Made by a program: the position numbers and the translations under genes. 64,000 nucleotides of DNA. Source: Serratia rhizosphaerae (lineage in GTDB: Bacteria; Pseudomonadota; Gammaproteobacteria; Enterobacterales; Enterobacteriaceae). Within the stretch, counting starts at the first letter, position 1, and each line of letters starts with the position of its first letter. The stretch spans positions 62,001-126,000 of the forward strand of contig NZ_CP041764.1 in NCBI RefSeq assembly GCF_009817885.1, written 5' to 3'. Positions 59,749 to 64,000 of this stretch are shown one piece after another. Under the pieces are notes generated by a model. That model did not search any database and was not told where the DNA came from. It saw only the letters and a program-made list of their open reading frames with translations.

Positions 59749-60322
59749 TGCCCGACCAGATGATTTCGCCGGTCTGCACCAGCATCAGCTGCATATCCAA
59801 TTGCGGTGACTTCACATCGCCGCTGGCGTCGCTGTACAGTACGTATTGCGCGTTGACAATACGCGCCAGGCCAATCGCCTTGCTGCGTGAACCCAGGCTG
59901 TCTTCCGCCGACAGCCCCAGCGTCTGCTTGGCGCTGGTCAGCTGCGCCTGCGGCACCACGGTAAAGGTCTGGTTGGCACCCAGCGCCTTGTGCAGCGCCG
60001 CGGTCGCCTTGCCGGTCTGCAAAGAACCGTTGGTATTATTTTTCACGCTATCGAGCAGCAGCACGCTGCCCGGCGTCACGCCATCGGCTTTCAGCATCTG
60101 CGCAATCAGCGGCTGTACGCTGCCCAGCCAGTTAAAACTCTGAATCTTCGGCGGCTGCGGCACCGGTTCCGAGGTTGGCGGCTCCGGCTGCTCCGGTACC
60201 GGCGTCGTCTCCTCCGGCGTCACCGGCGTGATCGTCGCCGGCGGTTCCGGCTGTTCAGGCGGACGCTGTGGACAACCGGTCAATACCAACGCGGCCGCTG
60301 CCACAAACAGATACTTTTTCAT
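59729..60322 (-). CDS. lpoB: PBP1b activator lipoprotein LpoB
   Basis: The 197-residue outer-membrane lipoprotein stimulates PBP1b. ATG 60322 gives MKKYLFVAAAALVLTGCPQ, with lipobox Cys17. A proline- and glutamate-rich linker (EQPEPPATITPVTPEETTPVPEQPEPP) spans residues 21-60, followed by the folded LpoB domain. The protein is shorter than E. coli LpoB (213) mainly in the linker. It overlaps thiK by 20 bases. Confidence 0.94.
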   Translation of the reverse strand: MKKYLFVAAAALVLTGCPQRPPEQPEPPATITPVTPEETTPVPEQPEPPTSEPVPQPPKIQSFNWLGSVQPLIAQMLKADGVTPGSVLLLDSVKNNTNGSLQTGKATAALHKALGANQTFTVVPQAQLTSAKQTLGLSAEDSLGSRSKAIGLARIVNAQYVLYSDASGDVKSPQLDMQLMLVQTGEIIWSGNGAVKR

Positions 60323-60346
60323 TATTTTCTCCAACTGGCCCGAGGA

Positions 60347-60736
60347 TTATAAAAATAGATACAGGCGCGCGCGCTTGGCATCAAAGTTGCCATTAATCGA
60401 ATAAACCTGCGCCGTCGCATTCGGCGCGATGGTAATGGCGCGCGGTTTTTCAAACGGACGAATATCCAGCCCCTGGTCGTCATACCAATAGAAACGGTAG
60501 CGCAGAGTGACCGAGGTCGGCTGCGTATTGCTGAGCACTGCGGTAGCGATCACCCTACCGGAGGCATCATTCACCACCGGCCTGTCGGCCAAAATGCCGG
60601 CGGTCAGCACCGATGGCTCCATCACCACCGTCTGTCGTTCATTAACCGCGATCCCCTGCGGGCTGCTGCAGCCCATCAGTATCGCGGCGGGCAGCGCCAG
60701 CGCCATTAGGCAACGCAGCGGTTTGTGATAGCGCAT
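60347..60736 (-). CDS. ycfL: YcfL-family lipoprotein
   Basis: The 129-residue lipoprotein begins MRYHKPLRCLMALALPAAILMGCSS, with lipobox Cys23. The rest (TVVMEPSVLTAGILADRPVVNDASGRVIATAVLSNTQ) is a beta-sandwich-like domain as in E. coli YcfL. It is located between hinT and lpoB in the same order as E. coli. No enzymatic motif; probably an outer-membrane lipoprotein of unknown function. Confidence 0.93.
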   Translation of the reverse strand: MRYHKPLRCLMALALPAAILMGCSSPQGIAVNERQTVVMEPSVLTAGILADRPVVNDASGRVIATAVLSNTQPTSVTLRYRFYWYDDQGLDIRPFEKPRAITIAPNATAQVYSINGNFDAKRARLYLFL

Positions 60737-60750
60737 GGCGGCTTCCTCAA

Positions 60751-61101
60751 TCAGTGTGACAGCATAGGGCCGAGGGCATGGCCGCCCACCAGGTGCATAT
60801 GAATATGATAGACCTCCTGGCCGCCGTGGCTATTGCAGTTGACGATCAGGCGGTAGCCATCCTCGGCGATGCCTTCCTGCTCGGCAATTTTCGCCGCCAC
60901 GGTCATCATCCGCCCCAGCGCCGCCTCATGCTCGCTGGTCACGTCGTTCACCGTCGGGATCAGCACGTTCGGCACGATCAGGATATGCGTCGGCGCTTTC
61001 GGCGCGATATCGCGGAAAGCGGTCACCAGATCATCCTGATACACCACATGGGCAGGGATTTCACGGCGGATAATTTTACTGAAAATCGTTTCTTCGGCCA
61101 T
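60751..61101 (-). CDS. hinT: Purine nucleoside phosphoramidase HinT
   Basis: The 116-residue HIT protein hydrolyses aminoacyl-AMP-like compounds and AMP-lysine. The catalytic triad motif HIHMH is at residues 99-103. Start 61101 gives MAEETIFSKIIRREIPAHVVYQDD, as in E. coli. It is the last gene of the E. coli-like run; beyond it the order departs. Confidence 0.96.
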   Translation of the reverse strand: MAEETIFSKIIRREIPAHVVYQDDLVTAFRDIAPKAPTHILIVPNVLIPTVNDVTSEHEAALGRMMTVAAKIAEQEGIAEDGYRLIVNCNSHGGQEVYHIHMHLVGGHALGPMLSH

Positions 61102-61253
61102 CTGGAATTCCTTGTTAGCGTTAAAGAAAAAGGTATACGCAGTATGAGTGACAAATTCTACCGCTTTCAACCTGATTGCGCACTTTCTACATCGAGTGGC
61201 GCAGAATCAGACAATCCCGGCCCCGTGAGGTACTGGCACACCCTTTCTTTCTT

Positions 61254-61700
61254 TTAACGCCAGGCGCTAACCCCCTGCGCCGAAAAGTCGAGAGTAGGCA
61301 TCATCGGCACCGCATTGTTATCACCATAGAAGAACGCCGAATTGGTGAAAGAATACACTCTACCGGTGAAGTTGATGCTTACCCGGTTTCCGTCGCCCTT
61401 CACCACCGCATCAGGACGATCGGCCGTCAAAAATGGCGCGCTCTGCTGCAGAATCGCCAGCGGCGCCTCACGAATGTCCCGGTTCAAATAGTAGCGGTAA
61501 ACCTCGCGGTCAGTCGCCCCCGCCCGCTGATACTGGGTAATATAGAGCCACATTTCGTCCGTCAGCTGTTTTTTGCTATACAGGATGTCATCATACGATG
61601 CAGTCGTAACATAGAGATAACCGCCCAGCGCGGCGACCAGTATTAGCAAAACGACCGTCAGTAGCCGATGTCCCCATTTAATAACCATGCCGGTTTGCAT
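61254..61700 (-). CDS. Membrane-anchored hypothetical protein
   Basis: Start 61700 follows aaggaattaatt; the longer frame to 61790 lacks a site. The 148-residue protein has one N-terminal TM segment (RLLTVVLLILVAALGGYLYV). The extracytoplasmic part (YDDILYSKKQLTDEMWLYITQYQ, YSFTNSAFFYGDN) resembles no family known to me. It looks like a secreted, anchored, single-domain protein. It stands between hinT and the HxlR gene, with no operon partner. Confidence 0.65.
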   Translation of the reverse strand: MQTGMVIKWGHRLLTVVLLILVAALGGYLYVTTASYDDILYSKKQLTDEMWLYITQYQRAGATDREVYRYYLNRDIREAPLAILQQSAPFLTADRPDAVVKGDGNRVSINFTGRVYSFTNSAFFYGDNNAVPMMPTLDFSAQGVSAWR

Positions 61701-61877
61701 AATTAATTCCTTGTTGAATCCAATACTGGTCCCATGGATCATCCCCACAAGCGGGATACGGAAAAAGGGGATAATATGCCTATTTTTCAAACAAATAAAT
61801 AAGCCATCAAGTTAGGGATTCATGTTATATAAAAGGCTATTTTCCCTCTATCGCCAATTAATACCCATATAAACAAG

Positions 61878-62261
61878 CTATTTCTTATCCGTAATTAACT
61901 GCGGCGCATGGCTGCGCATCCAGTCGGCCAGCGAATCCAGCGTCGGGCGCAGCGTCTTGCCCAGCGGGGTAATCTGGTATTCCACCCGCGGCGGTACCTG
62001 CGGAAATATTTGCCGCGTCACCAGACCGCGTCGTTCGAACTGGCGCAACTGACGCGTCAGCTCCTTTTGTGCAATCGGCGCCACGGCGCGCTGCAGTTCA
62101 CCAAAGCGCACCGGCGCATCCATCAGGATCAGGCGGTACAAAATCGGTATCGCCCACTTCCCGGACAACAAATTAACAAAATCCACCATCGGGCACGGCT
62201 GCCCCACCGCCGGCAACGCCGTCAAATTTTTTTCCTGCTCGCTATGCGCAGAATCCGTCAT
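61878..62261 (-). CDS. HxlR-family transcriptional regulator
   Basis: The 127-residue winged-helix regulator has the HxlR pattern: CPMVDFVNLLSGKWAIPILYRL near residues 23-44, LQRAVAPIAQKELTRQLRQFERRGLVTR and PPRVEYQITPLGKTL. Such proteins sense electrophiles or redox and control a divergent enzyme gene. Here it faces an SDR gene across a 99-bp gap, so it likely regulates that gene and itself. Position of the operator is not seen with certainty. Confidence 0.9.
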   Translation of the reverse strand: MTDSAHSEQEKNLTALPAVGQPCPMVDFVNLLSGKWAIPILYRLILMDAPVRFGELQRAVAPIAQKELTRQLRQFERRGLVTRQIFPQVPPRVEYQITPLGKTLRPTLDSLADWMRSHAPQLITDKK

Positions 62262-62360
62262 TTCATACCTCCCGGCCCCTTAGTATCCATTCGGTACCTA
62301 CTATGCAAAGGATAGTTTTGCCGTAAATAATGCCAGCAAGCTCAGCAGGAGGAAACCGTA

Positions 62361-63107
62361 ATGACACGATTAGCAGACAAATACGCGCTGATTACCGGCG
62401 CAACCAGCGGCATCGGGCTGGAAACCGCCCGTCAGTTTATTGCCGAAGGCGCCAACGTGGCGATAACCGGCCGTTCGTCACGCGGCCTGGAGGAAGCGCA
62501 ACGGCAGTTGGGCGAAGCGATCGCGTTGCAAAATGACGCCGGGGATATTGCCCAACAGCGCCAGCTGGCGCAGCAGTTGGCACAGCGCTGGCCGCGTCTG
62601 GACGTGCTGTATATCAACGCCGGCGACGTCACCCACCAGCCGCTGGAGCGGTGGGATGAGCAGCGTTACGACCGCCTGATGCATACTAACCTCAAGGGGC
62701 CGTTTTTCCTGATCCAGGCGCTGCTGCCGCTGCTGGCCAACCCGGCGTCGATTATTCTGTGCGGTTCGGTCAGCGCCCATATCGGTCTGCCGCAGAGCAA
62801 CGTCTACGCCGCCAGCAAAGCCGCCCTGCTGTCGCTGGCGCGCACCCTGTCCGGCGAGCTGCATACCCGCGGCATCCGCGTGAACAGCCTCAGCCCTGGC
62901 CCCACCGAGACGCCGGCCTTCGGCAAGCTGGGGCTGCAAGATAAAGATGAACAAATGCTGAAAGACGAGATCCGCGCGCTGGTGCCAATCGGCCGGATGG
63001 GCACCAGCTGGGAGTTAGCCAAAGGTGCGGTCTTCCTCGCCTCTGATGAGTCGGCGTTTATGGTAGGCACTGAACTACAGATGGACGGCGGCGTAGGCAA
63101 TTTATAG
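62361..63107 (+). CDS. Short-chain dehydrogenase/reductase
   Basis: The 248-residue SDR has the cofactor motif TGATSGIG at residues 12-19 and the NAG segment (INAGD near 85-89). The catalytic serine is near 136-138 in CGSVSAH, with Tyr149-x3-Lys153 in VYAASK. The RS/GRSS end of the cofactor loop suggests NADP(H). It is paired with a divergent HxlR regulator, a common set-up for aldehyde or quinone detoxification. The substrate is unknown. Confidence 0.9.
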   Translation: MTRLADKYALITGATSGIGLETARQFIAEGANVAITGRSSRGLEEAQRQLGEAIALQNDAGDIAQQRQLAQQLAQRWPRLDVLYINAGDVTHQPLERWDEQRYDRLMHTNLKGPFFLIQALLPLLANPASIILCGSVSAHIGLPQSNVYAASKAALLSLARTLSGELHTRGIRVNSLSPGPTETPAFGKLGLQDKDEQMLKDEIRALVPIGRMGTSWELAKGAVFLASDESAFMVGTELQMDGGVGNL

Positions 63108-63169
63108 CCGCAGCGGCAGTCACCTCCGTCCGCCCTCTGAGTGTACAACGTCACCGTTGCGTCGTTAAT

Positions 63170-63194
63170 TGTTATGTTATATTGTAACTTTTCA
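63170..63194. promoter_or_regulatory. Candidate Zur box upstream of zinT
   Basis: tgttatgttatattgtaac followed by ttttc resembles the AT-rich Zur consensus (GAAATGTTATA-N-TATAACATTTC). It lies 27-51 bases before the zinT start. Pattern match only. Confidence 0.55.
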
Positions 63195-63220
63195 TTTTTT
63201 ATATCGCTGGGAGATATACG

Positions 63221-63871
63221 GTGACGATTCATTTTGGCAAGTTGGCGCTCGCGCTGGGAACGCTGCTTATCAGCAGCCAGGCACTGGCGCATGCCCATCA
63301 TTCACACGGTAAGCCGATGACGGACGTCGAGCTGAAGGCCGCCGCAGGCGTTTTTGACGATAAGCAGGTGCAGGACAGAACGCTAAGCGATTGGGATGGC
63401 GTCTGGCAGTCGGTGTACCCTTATCTGCTAAACGGCGATCTCGACCCGGTATTTAAAAAGAAAGCGGAAAAGGACAAGAGCAAAACCTTCGCCGAGGTGA
63501 AAGCCTATTATCGCCAAGGGTACGCCACAGATGTGGACACCATAGGCATTGAAAACGGCGTGATGGAATTTCACCGCGGCGATAAAGTCAGCAGCTGCAA
63601 ATACGATTATGCCGGCCATAAAATCCTGACCTATACGTCAGGCAAGAAAGGCGTGCGCTACCTGTTCGAATGCCAGGATGCCGGCAGCCAGGCGCCTAAA
63701 TACGTGCAGTTCAGCGACCATACTATCGGCCCGCGCAAATCGGCCCACTACCATATCTTTATGGGAAATACCTCTCAGGAGGCGCTGCTGAAGGAGATGG
63801 ATAACTGGCCGACCTATTACCCGTACCAACTGGAAGGGAAGCAGGTGGTGGACGAAATGCTGCATCACTGA
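63221..63871 (+). CDS. zinT: Periplasmic zinc-binding protein ZinT
   Basis: The 216-residue protein starts with GTG after gggagatata. A signal peptide (residues 1-23, ending SSQALA) is followed by the His-rich mature start HAHHSHGK. The conserved ZinT body contains LSDWDGVWQSVYPYL, FHRGDKV and SDHTIGPRKSAHYHIFMG. ZinT binds zinc and helps ZnuABC under zinc limitation. The candidate Zur box upstream fits this. Confidence 0.94.
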   Translation: MTIHFGKLALALGTLLISSQALAHAHHSHGKPMTDVELKAAAGVFDDKQVQDRTLSDWDGVWQSVYPYLLNGDLDPVFKKKAEKDKSKTFAEVKAYYRQGYATDVDTIGIENGVMEFHRGDKVSSCKYDYAGHKILTYTSGKKGVRYLFECQDAGSQAPKYVQFSDHTIGPRKSAHYHIFMGNTSQEALLKEMDNWPTYYPYQLEGKQVVDEMLHH

Positions 63872-64000
63872 AGGCTAAGGCCGGTTCGGCCCGCCGCCGC
63901 ACCGGCCATTAATGCATGTGCTTAGCTTTCCCTTGTGCTTCTCCCTATTTCTCCATCTTATCTGCCGTGATTTAAAAGCTTTCAGAATATATAGCCCATA
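63872..64000. other. Right edge, no gene recognised
   Basis: The last 129 bases after zinT show no ORF with a ribosome site. A gccggttcggcccgccgccgcaccggcc segment near 63880 could form a hairpin acting as a zinT terminator, but it lacks a T run. Confidence 0.4.

Overview
The window looks like a chromosome segment of a gammaproteobacterium of the Yersiniaceae/Enterobacterales, most probably Serratia. Two things point there. The host genes follow the Escherichia coli icd-to-hinT gene order almost gene for gene (icd, rluE, nudJ, mnmA, hflD, purB, phoPQ, roxA, pepT, potABCD, cobB, nagK, lolEDC, mfd, ycfJ, ndh, ycfP, nagZ, thiK, lpoB, ycfL, hinT). The proteins diverge from E. coli to the degree expected of Serratia, and the host DNA is GC-rich. 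The genus is an inference; no rRNA is present.

Positions 1 to about 26,980 are the right-hand part of a lambdoid, HK97-type (siphovirus) prophage that continues off the left edge. It abuts the 3' end of icd, the attachment gene used by phage 21 and e14. Reading leftward from the repressor, the lytic arm on the minus strand holds a YdaS-like Cro and a CII-like regulator. It continues with two small ORFs, a replication protein gene with an embedded iteron array, a Dam-type methylase, RusA and a KilA-N protein. A DUF968 protein and antiterminator Q complete the early part. Beyond Q lies a low-GC cargo interval with two toxin-antitoxin-like modules. After that come holins, endolysin, Rz/Rz1, HNH nuclease, terminase, portal, ClpP-like protease, major capsid protein and head-tail joining proteins. 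Rightward from the repressor are a TerB-like/BRCT protein (minus strand) and a second operator cluster. These are followed by an opposite-strand cargo gene, an HD hydrolase, small zinc-ribbon proteins, an orphan C5 methyltransferase, excisionase and integrase.

Positions 27,037 to 63,871 are host housekeeping DNA: TCA cycle (icd), RNA modification (rluE, mnmA), HMP/thiamine-related enzymes (nudJ, thiK), purine synthesis (purB), the PhoPQ two-component system, ribosome oxygenase (roxA) and peptide and polyamine metabolism (pepT, potABCD). It also carries sirtuin and cell-wall recycling genes (cobB, nagK, nagZ), lipoprotein export (lolCDE), transcription-coupled repair (mfd), respiration (ndh) and the PBP1b activator (lpoB). 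Genes that interrupt the E. coli-like order are a LprI-like protein, a methyltransferase, a malate/lactate dehydrogenase family enzyme, an orphan cytochrome P450, and the distal HxlR/SDR/zinT group.

The signals most worth following are: six 15-bp iterons at an exact 23-bp period inside the phage replication gene; a 37-residue amphipathic peptide preceded by a short leader ORF that resembles a type I toxin; the two toxin-antitoxin-like modules between Q and the lysis genes; and a four-repeat TerB-like/BRCT protein next to the repressor. I found no CRISPR array, rRNA, convincing tRNA or insertion sequence.
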